NCBI GenBank assembly: GCA_017979445.1
Contig: JADQWC010000178.1
Location: forward strand, 1-64,000
Source: Akebia trifoliata
Lineage: Eukaryota > Streptophyta > Magnoliopsida > Ranunculales > Lardizabalaceae
Direction: 5' to 3'
DNA length: 64,000 nt
A model generated the notes under the pieces. It was given only the letters and a program-made list of their open reading frames with translations, was not told the origin of the DNA and did not search any database. The translations under genes and the position numbers were made by a program. Of this stretch, positions 24,120 to 35,054 are shown one piece after another (within the stretch, counting starts at the first letter, position 1; the number at the start of each line of letters is the position of its first letter).

Positions 24120-25169
24120 TATATAGATCACTTTTTCGAAACAAAAATAGAGGAACCCCATGTCTAGCCCACTTTAGATAAACTAAGACCCAGACCTTAA
24201 CCTTTTTGTATCCTTCCACTACTATAAATCTAAGCCAATGTTTCGTCCCACTAAAAGTCCTTTCTGATCAGGAAATGTTCTAGGGCAACATAATGACAAT
24301 AGCAGCACCAATGATCTTGCGACTTGGTCCGGACCTCCAAGTCTTATTAGTCGTTAGAAGACTCGAGAGGGGAATCTAGGTCGGATACATGAAAAAAAAT
24401 ATAAGCATAGTCTGAAAGGGCATAGTAAAAACCTAAAAGGGCGTTATGAGTAAAAGAATGAGACTATAGCAAGATCAAAGCCACCGATACAATGAAAATT
24501 TCAAAAAGGACATCGATGTGCAAAAATGTGGAAACTGGGTCTAGTGAAAATCGTAATTGGCACCAGAGGTAATAAGGGTATTTAAAAAAAAAAAAACTCT
24601 TGGCCCGCAAGAGTATAAACTGTGAACGGTAAAATTTTTCCAAGAAAACCCATGTCTCGAGCAGATAACAATCCTCCAAATACCAAGGCACTAAGGATGA
24701 CTCTAAAGGAACCAAAAGAACAATTGACGTTTGTATCCTCTATGGTTGGCAAAAACATCCAGATCGTCGCAACCAAAGATTGTACAAACTCTGAATTTTA
24801 TCGTACTTATTTGATAAAGATATTTCATAAAATTTCAAAAAGAAAAACTACTATTTTGACCGATGATGAAAAATCTAGGATTTATTCAAACTTCAAGTTT
24901 TCAAAGCATTAGATACACTTGAGGCCAAGTAAGTATAAAACATATTTTCTTTGTATTAATCTTTCAACATTTTGCATACATTCAGATAATGAAAAGAAAA
25001 TACAAAAAGAGTGAATACAGCGCAATCAATCAAACATCATGAAAAAAGAGTCAAGGCGTTCCTCCAAAACACGGATCCGGGTAGCCTGACTCATCACTTT
25101 TTCAGCGTCCGAAGCATCACGACTCACTAGACAAGATGTGAAGGCATCGAAGCAGGGACCCCGAGCAAA
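24120..25169 (+). other. Element 2 non-coding 3' region
   Basis: Homologous to 43848-44963 of element 3. The left edge is the deletion junction (shared AT-rich bases ATAT/ATAG). No coding sequence is seen. Confidence 0.7.
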
Positions 25170-26128
25170 TCCCTCCTGAGATCACTCTTCGGCCCTATTG
25201 AAGCAGATAAATCATTGATCATCGAACTCGTAGTTGCAGCAATGGAAGAGTTTATAAGAATGGCCTAACTAGGAAAACCGTTGTGAGTGCATAGCCTTGA
25301 TCATGCTTATGAGATTCTAAGTGAAGATGAGTACATGCAAACATTCCCGAGGGGAATTGGGCCAAAACCATTTGGATTGAAGTTAGAAGCTTCTCGAGAA
25401 ATCGCCGTTGTTATCATGAATCACATAAACCTTGTTGAAATCCTTATAGATGTGAATCAGTGGTCCACCGTATTTTCTAGCATTGTTTCAAGAGCAATGA
25501 CTCTTGAGGTCGTATCGACAGGCTAGCAGAAAACTATAATGGAGCCCTTCAAGTGATGACAGTAGAATTTCAAGTCCCTTCACCTCTGGTTTCGACTTGA
25601 GAGAGTTTCTTTGTAAGGTATTGTAAACAATATGCCGAGGAGATTTGGGTGGTGGTCGATGTTTTCTTGGATCATTTGTGTCCTAGTCCGATATTGAGAT
25701 ATCGAAGAAGGTCATCAGGCGGTTTAATCCAAGAAATGTCAAATGGTTACTTCAAGGTCATATGGGTCGAACATGTAGAAGTGGATGGCAAAACAGTTCA
25801 CAGTATATATAGAACACTGGTTAACTCTGACCTTGGATTCGGAGCAAAGCGATAGGTTACTACCTTAGATCGATAGTGCGAACGCCTTGCAAGTGTTATG
25901 GTTAGTAACATGCCAGCTAGAGATATTGGTGTGATAATGAATTAAGAAGTGCGAAAGAGTATGTTGATATTGCAAAAGAGTGGCACCGATGCAACAGGCT
26001 CGTTCGTAGTCTATGCTTTTGTTGATATTGTTGCGATGAATGCGGTTTTAAATGGGCGCGACTCAGACTATGTAGCCCTCCTACCCTCAGATCTTGGTTG
26101 ATTCGACTCCAACAACAAAACTCCCTCT
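25170..26128 (+). pseudogene. Captured HD-ZIP IV (START to C-terminus) fragment in element 2
   Basis: Sense-oriented, intronless remnant of a plant HD-ZIP class IV gene. Recognisable blocks are [58 protein letters not shown] and [19 protein letters not shown]. After frame changes come [33 protein letters not shown] and [10 protein letters not shown], then a C-terminal piece DSTPTTKLPLR. Two codons read as stops where HD-ZIP IV proteins have Gln and Trp (TAA near 25266, TGA near 25284), both C-to-T/G-to-A type. An in-frame 363-bp deletion lies at 25961-25967, between two ATGTTGA copies. It keeps a 93-bp block (25999-26091) that element 3 lost. Confidence 0.88.
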
Positions 26129-26471
26129 TAGATTAAAAAAAAAAAATCAAACATCAAAAATCGAAAATCAAGAAAATACAAAAATAAAAAAAAAATCCTT
26201 TTGAGTTGCACTCAACTCCGATTTGTTAAAACACGACCAAAAATATCCAAATTTCAAAACTCATCAAATCCGAAATCTCACACGAGCTTCGCGCCATCGA
26301 GATCAAAGAATTAATAAGGCAAAACTCTGTCAAACCCCGTGCTTGAGTAGTCATTTTCTACAAAAGTCATCGATTTAATCCGAAATTCGAAGTCGTGTTT
26401 TACAAAGTTCTCTTGCCCGTGCAAATAGGGGTTTAGTTTATTTTTTGCAATTCTTTGCACGAAATTCCTGC
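26129..26471 (+). other. Element 2 sequence between captured fragment and purine tract
   Basis: AT-rich non-coding stretch with an A-run near 26135, homologous to 46440-46750 in element 3. Confidence 0.6.
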
Positions 26472-26484
26472 AAAGAAGGGCAGT
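26472..26484 (+). other. Polypurine tract of element 2
   Basis: AAAGAAGGG plus CAGT directly before the 3' LTR; the same tract precedes the 3' LTR of element 3. It would prime plus-strand DNA synthesis. Confidence 0.7.
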
Positions 26485-28635
26485 TGTAGACACCCCAATT
26501 TGAACGGGCCCATACTCGAAAGGGCCTAAAAATACATATTTTTCAATAAAAATTGCCAATGGGCTTCAAAGGCCCAAATCAATCGAAATATGGCATTTTG
26601 ATCGAATCGAGGCCCCTAAGACCTTCTAATGGTTTGGTGGGCCAATCAAAGGGATTTAACATACCCTACACCTTCCCAACCTTCACCGCTCCTCTCTTAT
26701 ATCCCAAAATACCTAATTTTCAACGAAATTCTCCAACGAGTCTAAAAAGCCCGATTTGCCAACACATGACATTTTAATCAAACCAATTATTTCAAAAATC
26801 TAAAAAAAAAAAAAAAAAACGAGACTTGGGACGCCTACCACCTCCTATACCCTCCACCTCTCCACTTCCAAATCCGAAAAGACATTTAGCCCACCTAAGG
26901 CCAATAAACCCTCAATCCTCCAAAATCAACCTCTCACATTTCCCCCTAACCTAAATTTGATCCCACATCACCTAAAATCTAAAACCAACATAAACCCTTA
27001 TAACCATTTCCAAGACAACTCCCAACCAATTCCTAAAATTTAAATTCATTTCATAACTCAAGCACAATATACTAAAAAACCCACAAACCTTTATCCATAT
27101 ACAATTCACATCCAACTTATAATCCTAACCCACAAACCACTACCCACATCAACCAATCACCATCTTGATAATCAAATATGACATATGTCATCACCCCATC
27201 TCACCTCCCTCATCCAACTACCTACTTCCATTAAACCTCATCTACCCATACATCAACCCATCACCTTTTCTTTAAAAAATCACATCAACCCACACCCTCC
27301 CCTAACCTATCCTAACTACTCCCTATAAACCTCCATTCTTTCAAATCAAACACATCAACTCACACCCTCCCCTAACCTACCCTCATAATTTCCTAACCCC
27401 TATTTTCTCAAATCAAACACATCAACCCACACCTCCCCATAACCTATCATCATCATACCTCCCCCTAATCTACCTATAAACCCATCTCTACAACCTAAAC
27501 CTACACCCATCCTCTCAAATCAAACACTCATTCTCTCCAATCAATTAAATCTAAATCCTTAACCTCCACACATCTTGCCACATGTCACCATCTCCCTCAC
27601 CCTCCCAACCACCCTCTTACACTCTCTATTCTCTTAAACCAAACACCACTCAATCAATCAACCACCCTCTTAAACACTCATCATCTCACCTCACCAAACA
27701 CTCTACCCAAATGGTTTGGGTAAGATCCAAACCATTTAGATCAAAACACAAATCATTTACCCTCATTAAATAATTATCCCTCTCCCAACTCCTAATTTCA
27801 TACCTCCACCTTTAAAACATATGGCATTCTCTACTCTCTCCCACTTTACCCCATTATATCCCTAAAATAATCCCTTAACATCTATAAATACCCTTATCCT
27901 CTTCCCAAAAAAAAGCCCCCCCAACTCTCACTACTAACAACTATTACTAATTCTCACCAAGTCTACCAATCATTTCTTATTAACTCCACACCAAGTCTCA
28001 CTAAAAAAAAGAAAATCCATATTCTCTTTAATCACCTCTTCCCATTCTCATACTCTCATATTCTACTAAGGATTCAAGAAAACTCAAGGAAGAAGAAAGA
28101 AGGAAAGAAAAGAAAAAAAATATTGAAGCATCAAGGTGGGTTCAAAGTACACCCCCCTTTCTTCTTCTCTACCCTCTCCTCCTCCCTCTTCTATTATCCC
28201 TTCTCCTCTTCATTTTGTTTTAGATGAGCTTAGGATGAATGGCCCCCAATGCAAATGTTTATAAGGATCATTTCCATCAATGGAATGATCCTATAATCAA
28301 GCCGAAAATAAATCCCTACTTAGGGAACAAATGCATGACACGTGGCATTTCATTGTTCATTTTTTTAAAATCAAAATGACTGAGTTGAGTTGAGATTACC
28401 ATTATTTAGTGGGAAGAAAATGGTGCCTAACACCTTCAATTTCTCCAATCGAGCCGCTTACCCCGAATCTCAAGGTTCAATTAGTTCCTATCCATCGTGA
28501 GTCACTAAATGCCTAAATGTCATTTTTTTGAAAAATGTACACCAAGTGACCATTCACTCCTACTTACAATATGAATGGTGAGGACTCCTAACCTTAGTAG
28601 ATGTGGTCATCGTAATCGAAAATCACGTATCTACA
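26485..28635 (+). repeat. 3' LTR of element 2
   Basis: 2151 bp, TGTAGACA to TATCTACA, with TATA box TATAAATA at 27883-27890. The 5' LTR copy differs by many scattered changes, consistent with an older insertion than element 3. Confidence 0.9.
27883..27890 (+). promoter_or_regulatory. TATA box in 3' LTR of element 2
   Basis: TATAAATA in the conserved LTR position; it would point transcription rightwards. Confidence 0.55.
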
Positions 28636-29460
28636 ATGAGAATTTTTAAAATTTGGAGGACCTCCCAATTGAGGATTTTTTATTAAATTATTATGAATTC
28701 TTTGGGAATCCTAATAGAAGATTCTTTATTAAATATTAGGTGAACCCCACTTGAATGAATGGGCCACCACTTAAAATTTGGCTAATGAACTTAATTAATT
28801 GAATTTATTTGTTCAAAAATTTTAATTTGTTTTATTAAAATTTCACTTTATGTTAATTAATATTTTAATTATTAATTTCTAATCTTCAAATTTTAAGGTT
28901 GAAAAATTATTATTTTGTCCTCAAAGAAGACTTTTGAGTTGGGATATCTTTTTTTTCTTGATATTTTGGAATGTTTCAAAATCAATTTTTTGTAAAAAAT
29001 TCAATGAGAGGATTGGTTTGCATCACTTATGAGTTTTTGGTGTGAAATGATCGTGGACCCTATGAAAGGCATTTTGATAATTTTATCAAGTTTTGAAAAA
29101 ATTGGCGAAACAGTTAATTTGGTTTTAGTTTATTGTTTTATGTCTTCGAAAGGATTTTCCTAGCGTAACGTAGCCTCTACAAATATTTTGGTGTCAATGG
29201 TATTTTGATAATTTGATCATTTTTAATGATTTTTCTCGTAAAGCTTTTTTGTCTCAAAATGATGATTTCTATGTTTTGGATCATATATTTTGTAGTATAG
29301 TGTGATTTCTAAAGTTTATTTGCATAAAATCTCATCTGAACTTGGAAAACACATCTACTAACGAATATAAAATTTAAGAATATTCATCCATCATTGGGAA
29401 CTATCGCAATCGAGTTGATGAATTGATTAATCAGGCGAGTGCAAAAATGAGGTGTCTACA
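28636..29460 (-). repeat. Remnant of an older minus-strand LTR
   Basis: No gene. The right end is TGTCTACA (29453-29460), so on the minus strand it opens TGTAGACACCTCATTTTTGC, a typical U3 start of this LTR class. Body is AT-rich and unrelated in detail to the three described LTRs. Element 2 interrupts it on the left; the other part is not in the window. Confidence 0.55.
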
Positions 29461-29488
29461 CCTTAGGACCACAATATTATTTGTAATG

Positions 29489-29493
29489 CCCTA
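29489..29493. repeat. Left target-site duplication of element 3
   Basis: CCCTA immediately left of the 5' LTR, identical to 48867-48871. Confidence 0.9.
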
Positions 29494-31551
29494 TGTAGAC
29501 ACCTCAATTTGAACGGGCCACTTCTCGAAAGGGCCCAAAAATATCGATTTTCTAAATAAATGGGTCAACGGGCCTTAAAGGCCCAAGTCATTGAAAAGTG
29601 ACATTTTTACCAACCCGAGGCCCCTAAGACCTCTCAATGGTTTAGGAGGCCACCAAAAGGACTCGGCCAACCTTACGCTTTCCCAACATTCACCGCTCCG
29701 CTTCCAAAATAAAAAACGTCAAATTTTCGATAAATTTCACCAACGGGCCTAAAAAGCCCGATTCGCCAACACGTGGCATTTTTGATCAAATTAATGATTG
29801 TAAAAATCTAAAAAAATTAAAAATTAAAAAGGTGAGACTTGAGATGCCTACCCCGCCTCTACTACCACCGCTCCGCCTCCGAATCCGCAAAAAAACCATA
29901 GGCCCACCTAAGGCCCATGAGCCCTCAACACTTTCCTAAATCGATTTCTCATCTTACCCTTAGCCTAAAATCAATCCCACATCACCTAAAATCTAAAACC
30001 AACCTATACCCACAAAACCCATTCCAAAATAACCCTCAACCAAACCCTAAAACCCAAAACCATTTCTAAAACCCAAGCCCAACACTACAAAGCCCACAAA
30101 TCATTAACCATATCCAATTCATTATCCAACCCACAACCCTAACCCATAAACCACAACCCACATCAACCAATCACTCTTTTATCATCAAAAGATGACACAT
30201 GTCATCACCCCATCTCACCTCCCTCACCCAACTACCTACCCCATTAATTTGCTTTAAATCCCATCTACCCACACATCAACCCATCACCTTTTCTCTCAAA
30301 TCAAACACATCTACCCACACCCCTAACCTATACCTCCCCTAATCTACCCTCATCATTCCCTACAAAACCTACATCTACAACCTAAACCTACACCATCCTC
30401 TCAAGTCAAACACTCAACCTCTCCCATCAACCTATCCCAACCCTTCATTTCCACCCACTTTAACACATGGCATCATCTCCTTCACCCTCCCAAAATATCA
30501 TCAACCACCTCTTTAAATCCTCCATTCTCTTAAATCAAATACCATTTAATCACAACCACCATCTTAAACTCACCTCACCAAACACTCCACCCAAATGGGT
30601 TGGGTAGGATCCAAACCATTTGGGTCAAAACTCACCCATTTAACCCCCCTTACCTAAATACCCTCCAATCTCCTCTAAATTACACCCACTTCTCTCTCAA
30701 ACTCATAACCATTCTACCCATTTTTCTTCACTTCACCCCATTATATCCCTAAAATAACTCCTCAACATCTATAAATACCCTCCTCCTCTTCCCAAAAATG
30801 GCCCCCAACCTTCACTACAAAATTCTCTCCAACTCTCTCTACTAACAACTATCACCCCTCTCACTAAGAAAAATCTCATCAATTCCCTCACACTAACCCT
30901 CCCCAAGTCTCATAAAAAAAAATCACACACTACACTCATCTCCATTATCATCTCTTCTCTACTCCTTCAATAAAAAAAAGAGTTGTATTTGTTTAAAATA
31001 CTAAGGACTCAAGAAGACTCAAGCAAGAAGAAGAAAAGAAGAAACAAGATACAAGGTGGGTTCAAGGCAACCCCCCCTCTCTCTTCTACATCCTCTCCTC
31101 CTCCCTCTTCTATCACCCCTCTCCCCTTCATTTTATTTTTTAGGATGAATGGACCCCAAGGCTAAAGGTCTATAAGGGTCATTTCCATCAATGGAATGAC
31201 CCTATGATCAAGCCGAAAATGAACCCCTATCTAGGGTACAAATGCACAACACGTGGCACATCATTTTTCACATTTTTTTTAAAAATCAAAATGACCGAGT
31301 TGAGTTGAGGTTACCACTATCTAGTGGGGAGAAAAGGGTGCCTAACACCTTCCCTTTTCTCCAACCGAGTCGCTTACCCGAATCTTAAGGTTTGATCCGT
31401 ACCTTATCCACGTGAGTCACTAAAATGCCAAAATGTCACTTTTTCAAAAATGCACATTAGGTGATCATTCACACCCACTTACAATATGAATGGTGGCGAC
31501 TCCAAATCATAGTAGATGTGGCCGTCGTAATGACGAAATCACATGTCTACA
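29494..31551 (+). repeat. 5' LTR of element 3
   Basis: 2058 bp, TGTAGACA to TGTCTACA, with TATA box at 30770-30777. The U3 plus strand is rich in C and poor in G, with several telomere-box-like AAACCCTA motifs (near 30045). The 3' LTR is about 45 bp longer, mainly because of an extra tandem copy of a segment near 47580. Confidence 0.95.
30770..30777 (+). promoter_or_regulatory. TATA box in 5' LTR of element 3
   Basis: TATAAATA preceded by a long G-poor U3; the element transcript should start a few tens of bases downstream. Confidence 0.65.
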
Positions 31552-31554
31552 GCT

Positions 31555-31572
31555 TGGCGACTCCACTGGGGA
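31555..31572 (+). other. Primer-binding site of element 3
   Basis: TGGCGACTCCACTGGGGA, three bases after the LTR, identical to element 1. Confidence 0.9.
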
Positions 31573-31828
31573 GTAAAGGCTCCACCCTCGTGTCAACTCG
31601 GTTATTTTGGTAAAAAATGAAAGGTTTCAATTTTTATTTTTTATTTTTTATTTTTGCAAGCTAACAATACTTGTTGTGTTTGTTGTATTTATTTTTTAGG
31701 TAGGTTTCCTTTATTTATTTACTCGCTTGAAAAAAAAAAAAACAAAAAATCCGATTTTCACTTTATTTCTCCGATTATGTCATTTTAAGCATGCGTATCA
31801 TCAAACAAATGAAAAAAAATTTTTTTTT

Positions 31829-31869
31829 TTGGCCCAAGCCAAAAACCAGAGGCAATGTGCCTCAAAATG
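31829..31869 (+). repeat. Leader double-hairpin motif, copy 1
   Basis: Two adjacent inverted repeats, TTGGC/GCCAA and GAGGCA-ATG-TGCCTC (31849-31863). The same motif recurs at 32182-32220 and in the leader of element 2. Confidence 0.75.
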
Positions 31870-32181
31870 TGTATAAAAAAATAAAAAAATAAAAAAAAAT
31901 AAAAAATAAAAAAAAAGTCGTTTTTCTTCTTTTTTGGCCGAATGGACAGTCGAACTTAAAATGATCATAACTTTCTCGTCCGATCTCCGATTAGCTATTA
32001 GTGCATATCGATTTGGGGTAGAACAAAATTTTCTACCAAATGTGACAAAGTCAGCAACATTTTGACAAGTCAGAATCGGTTTTTGAGCTCATTTACTATC
32101 GTTTACGCTATCATTTCCGTTTGACGTCTCGTCGCGATACAAAATGAGTAGGAAAGAAAAGCATAAAAAAGGGGAAAAAAA

Positions 32182-32220
32182 TTTGGCCCAAGCCAAAAAC
32201 CAGAGGCAATGTGCCTCAAA
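32182..32220 (+). repeat. Leader double-hairpin motif, copy 2
   Basis: Second copy with GAGGCA-ATG-TGCCTC at 32203-32217, preceded by a repeated segment that also links the copies in element 2. Confidence 0.75.
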
Positions 32221-32704
32221 ATGAGCACAAAAAAAATTTTATTAAAAAAAAAATTAATTAAATTAAAAAAAAAAATTTTTTTTTTTTTTGCTCAACTTGT
32301 TCCTTACATCAGTCTTGGAAACTTTCCTTTTGGAACTTATTTTTATTTTAAGTTTTAAAGCTTCAAAAGATCAAACGGATCATCTTTTTCAAACTCAGGG
32401 CGTACCGCTCGCCACTTTTTGATTGATCAAAATGAAAATTCAAAGTGATCATCGGTTGGACTATAATAAAAAAAGAGAAGTCCTTTTATGATTAGTTCAT
32501 TCATAAAATTGAAAAAAATGATTAAAAAAAAAAAAAAAAATCGATTGGTTGATGCTTAACTATGAATGTGCAACCCTTATGGACAAATTATCTAAAAAGT
32601 TATGATCTGGCCAACGGGCCCACCCATCTGGAAAATGCCCCGGGCGCACCCTATCCTATTTGCACACACCACTAGCACGTTTACATTACTGTATTGCACG
32701 CTTG

Positions 32705-33021
32705 CATGTCCCTAATAGCCAACGTGGCACTAGTGCGTGGCCCGGTCTCCTCGGAGATGCGACGTCATTCATGAAAACCACAACTCCAATCACGTACCGT
32801 AAGGTATATAAAACTGGGGCATCAATACCGTTTGATCAGGTGATTCTGAAAGGTATATTGATACACCCACGTTGGAGCGACCTGAGCCTTTGTCCTATTG
32901 TAAGCCGCACGGTCACATGTCCCGATTGCCAACGTAGTACTAGTACGTGGTCGGTCCCCTCGCGGGATGCGAAAACCATTTATGAAAGCTACAACTCCTG
33001 ACTCGTACCCATAGGTATATA
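32705..33021 (+). repeat. Two imperfect 106-bp leader units with ACTAGT palindromes
   Basis: Units 32705-32810 and 32916-33021 share the frame CATGTCCC ... GGTATATA and each holds a palindrome (GCACTAGTGC and GTACTAGTAC). Homologous units occur in element 2 at 15795 and 16006. Their short ORFs look like chance openings, not genes. The remaining leader (33022-33726) shows nothing recognisable beyond further GGTATAT-type motifs. Confidence 0.65.
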
Positions 33022-33726
33022 AAAGATAATCCAAGTACATCAATTGCACTTCTTGGTCAAAACCAGTGCCTAAGCAAGATCCTGCCCCGCTGTACCCTAC
33101 TGTACGAGGGGGATAGATTACGTCTATTCTAGACGAGAGGTACTTAAGCGGGCCTTTGCTCAGCATCGTGCGCCACCTCTCAACTGGGGATCAAACTGGC
33201 TGTTTTGGCTTCAGAGAAGTGAATTGAAGTTTTAGATTGTCACCTATACGGTATATCAAACCAAGTCACCACGTACCGTCTGATTGAGTACGCTTGAGAG
33301 GTATATAGGTGTGCTTGGGCAAGAGTGGCCAGATAAAAATGCATTGCAGTAGTAAGCTTAGAGTCTAGAAGCCTTCCCTGTAAGTCACGACTCGAACTTA
33401 TCGCGGGTGTTCCCGGGTTGTTGAAAGAAACTCGATGATTGATGTATGTGAATGATCAAAGTGTATGATTGTCCTCAAGGGTCAAAATTTTGTTTTCAGA
33501 AATTAAAATGGGTACACCGACCCAATAAAGAATCCATTTCTTGCAAAAATTCAATAATGACCCAGTCCATCTCGATCCAATGATCATGATAGGCCGGGCC
33601 ATTTAAATCAAAATGAAAATCAAAATTTCAAAAAAGAAAAACGTTTTCAAGAAAGTGTTTCAAAAGAAAAGTAGTTTTACATAGACCTTGGAAATGTACT
33701 GAACTATTTTCTTGTGTCAACTCAGG

Positions 33727-34899
33727 ATGCTGGCTGCAGGCAATAACCCAATCGACCAATTGGTCAAAACAACCATCACGGGGATGCACACCGTAGAGAA
33801 ATTCAACTTTGCAAAATTCATGTTGAGATGCGCTCTGTACTTTCACGAGTTTGAGATAGATTGGAACCTTTTGCACGCTATGGCTAAGCGTTGGAATCCT
33901 TATCTTCACATCTTCCACATTGGGCATATGCACTTGTGTCCTACTCATGAAGACTATTGTGGTATCATGGGGATATCTACTTCAGGTCCTCTAGTCAGGC
34001 CTTCATTGAAGACAGGATATTCTGGTGATCTCGCCACAGGCCTAAACATTTCAAAGGAAGAAGCCAAGGCCTTAGTCCGTAACGGGAGATTGGATTTAGT
34101 ACCCTTATTGAGTCCATACCACTCTCGTAGTCATCCCATCAATGTAAAACCAGAAGCTTGGAGAGCCACTAGAGACTATCGATTATGTTTAGGGATCCTA
34201 GCCCAATACATACTGACCTCCAAAAGCGAGGGTCAAACTGTTCCTGAGTCTTTCATAGACATAGCTTCCCAGCTCTCTAGAAAAGCCAATCCCGTACCTC
34301 TTATTCTAGCTGAAACCTTCTCAGGTTTGGATGCCATAAAAAATGGTGAGGGAAGGGATTTCAAAGGAAGCCCTCACCTACTTTATATGTGGCTCTGCGA
34401 CCGTCTCAAAATTGTGGACATTCCTTCAACCCTCGAGTATAGACCAGAGCACTTTTCCAAGAGAAACATGTTAGTGCGTCACAACTCAGTCAAGGCATGG
34501 GGCAAATGGTTGGATTCTCGCCTTGCACGTCATATTGGTTTGAGATGCCCTTGGTGGATGACGGACTACCCTGTTTTAGGTACCAAAGGATCCTATTATG
34601 TCCGTTTGATCGGACTAGATGAGACATCTTTTTACCAACCTGCTTTGATCCCAGAACAGTACGGAGTACCTATAGAATTTTCGCTACCTCAACACAAACA
34701 ATTCTTTTCTCCCGAACCATTGACTGAAAAGTTAGTGCATCTCATTGAGAAGGCGTGGAACAAACGCACCTTAGGGTATCCAGATGGACCAGCAGAGTTC
34801 AAAGAGTCAGTCGTTAGAACTAAAAGAAGCAAGCCTAATTGTCCCAGCAATCCTGATGACGATCAAAACAAATCCAAGCGTCCATGTAAAAGAATGTAA
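33727..34899 (+). CDS. Element 3 ORF1, plant-mobile-domain/DUF7745-like protein
   Basis: An intact 390-residue ORF between leader and gag. The ATG at 33727 follows directly a pyrimidine-rich stretch ending CAG. By eye, the segment RWNPYLHIFHIGHMHLCPT and EDYCGIMGI resembles the opening of plant mobile domain (PMD) / DUF7745 proteins (W.P....F..G...L.PT.E....I.G), which are known to be spread by plant transposons. Later blocks are KAWGKWLDSRLARHIGLRCP and TDYPVLGTKGSYYVRLIGLD. The C-terminus is basic (KRSKPNC, then KSKRPCKRM), a possible nuclear localisation signal. Ogre elements are known for an ORF1 of unknown function at this place. Alternative: an unrelated family-specific protein. The sequence shows no nuclease or polymerase motif. 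Confidence 0.75.
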   Translation: MLAAGNNPIDQLVKTTITGMHTVEKFNFAKFMLRCALYFHEFEIDWNLLHAMAKRWNPYLHIFHIGHMHLCPTHEDYCGIMGISTSGPLVRPSLKTGYSGDLATGLNISKEEAKALVRNGRLDLVPLLSPYHSRSHPINVKPEAWRATRDYRLCLGILAQYILTSKSEGQTVPESFIDIASQLSRKANPVPLILAETFSGLDAIKNGEGRDFKGSPHLLYMWLCDRLKIVDIPSTLEYRPEHFSKRNMLVRHNSVKAWGKWLDSRLARHIGLRCPWWMTDYPVLGTKGSYYVRLIGLDETSFYQPALIPEQYGVPIEFSLPQHKQFFSPEPLTEKLVHLIEKAWNKRTLGYPDGPAEFKESVVRTKRSKPNCPSNPDDDQNKSKRPCKRM

Positions 34900-35054
34900 A
34901 ACAGGATTATTTGAAAGTTGTAATTCAATGAAAATCCTATTTGTCAAACAATTTTCAATAGTTCAATGAAATTTCTTTCAGTATATTTGTGGATAATCAT
35001 GGCATAAATGAATTGTTTAATGGGTTGGTGTACAAAATTCAAAATGTAATCTTC

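Larger units (their letters stand above)
12698..28635 (+). mobile_element. Element 2: older, degenerate Tat/Ogre-type element, internally deleted
   Basis: Plus-strand relative of element 3: 5' LTR (front part displaced by the element 1 insertion), primer site, leader, ORF1 remnant, arrays B and A, gag, protease/G-patch, RT up to RNase H 1, a deletion of second RNase H and integrase, 3' region with captured HD-ZIP IV sequence, purine tract and 3' LTR. Many nonsense and frameshift changes mark it as older than element 3. It is inserted in a minus-strand LTR remnant that continues at 28636; the first 5 bases after it are ATGAG. Confidence 0.9.

Noticed and set aside
32660..33166. Short ORFs on both strands in the element 3 leader
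   Set aside because: They lie in a duplicated non-coding unit and are not kept open in element 2.
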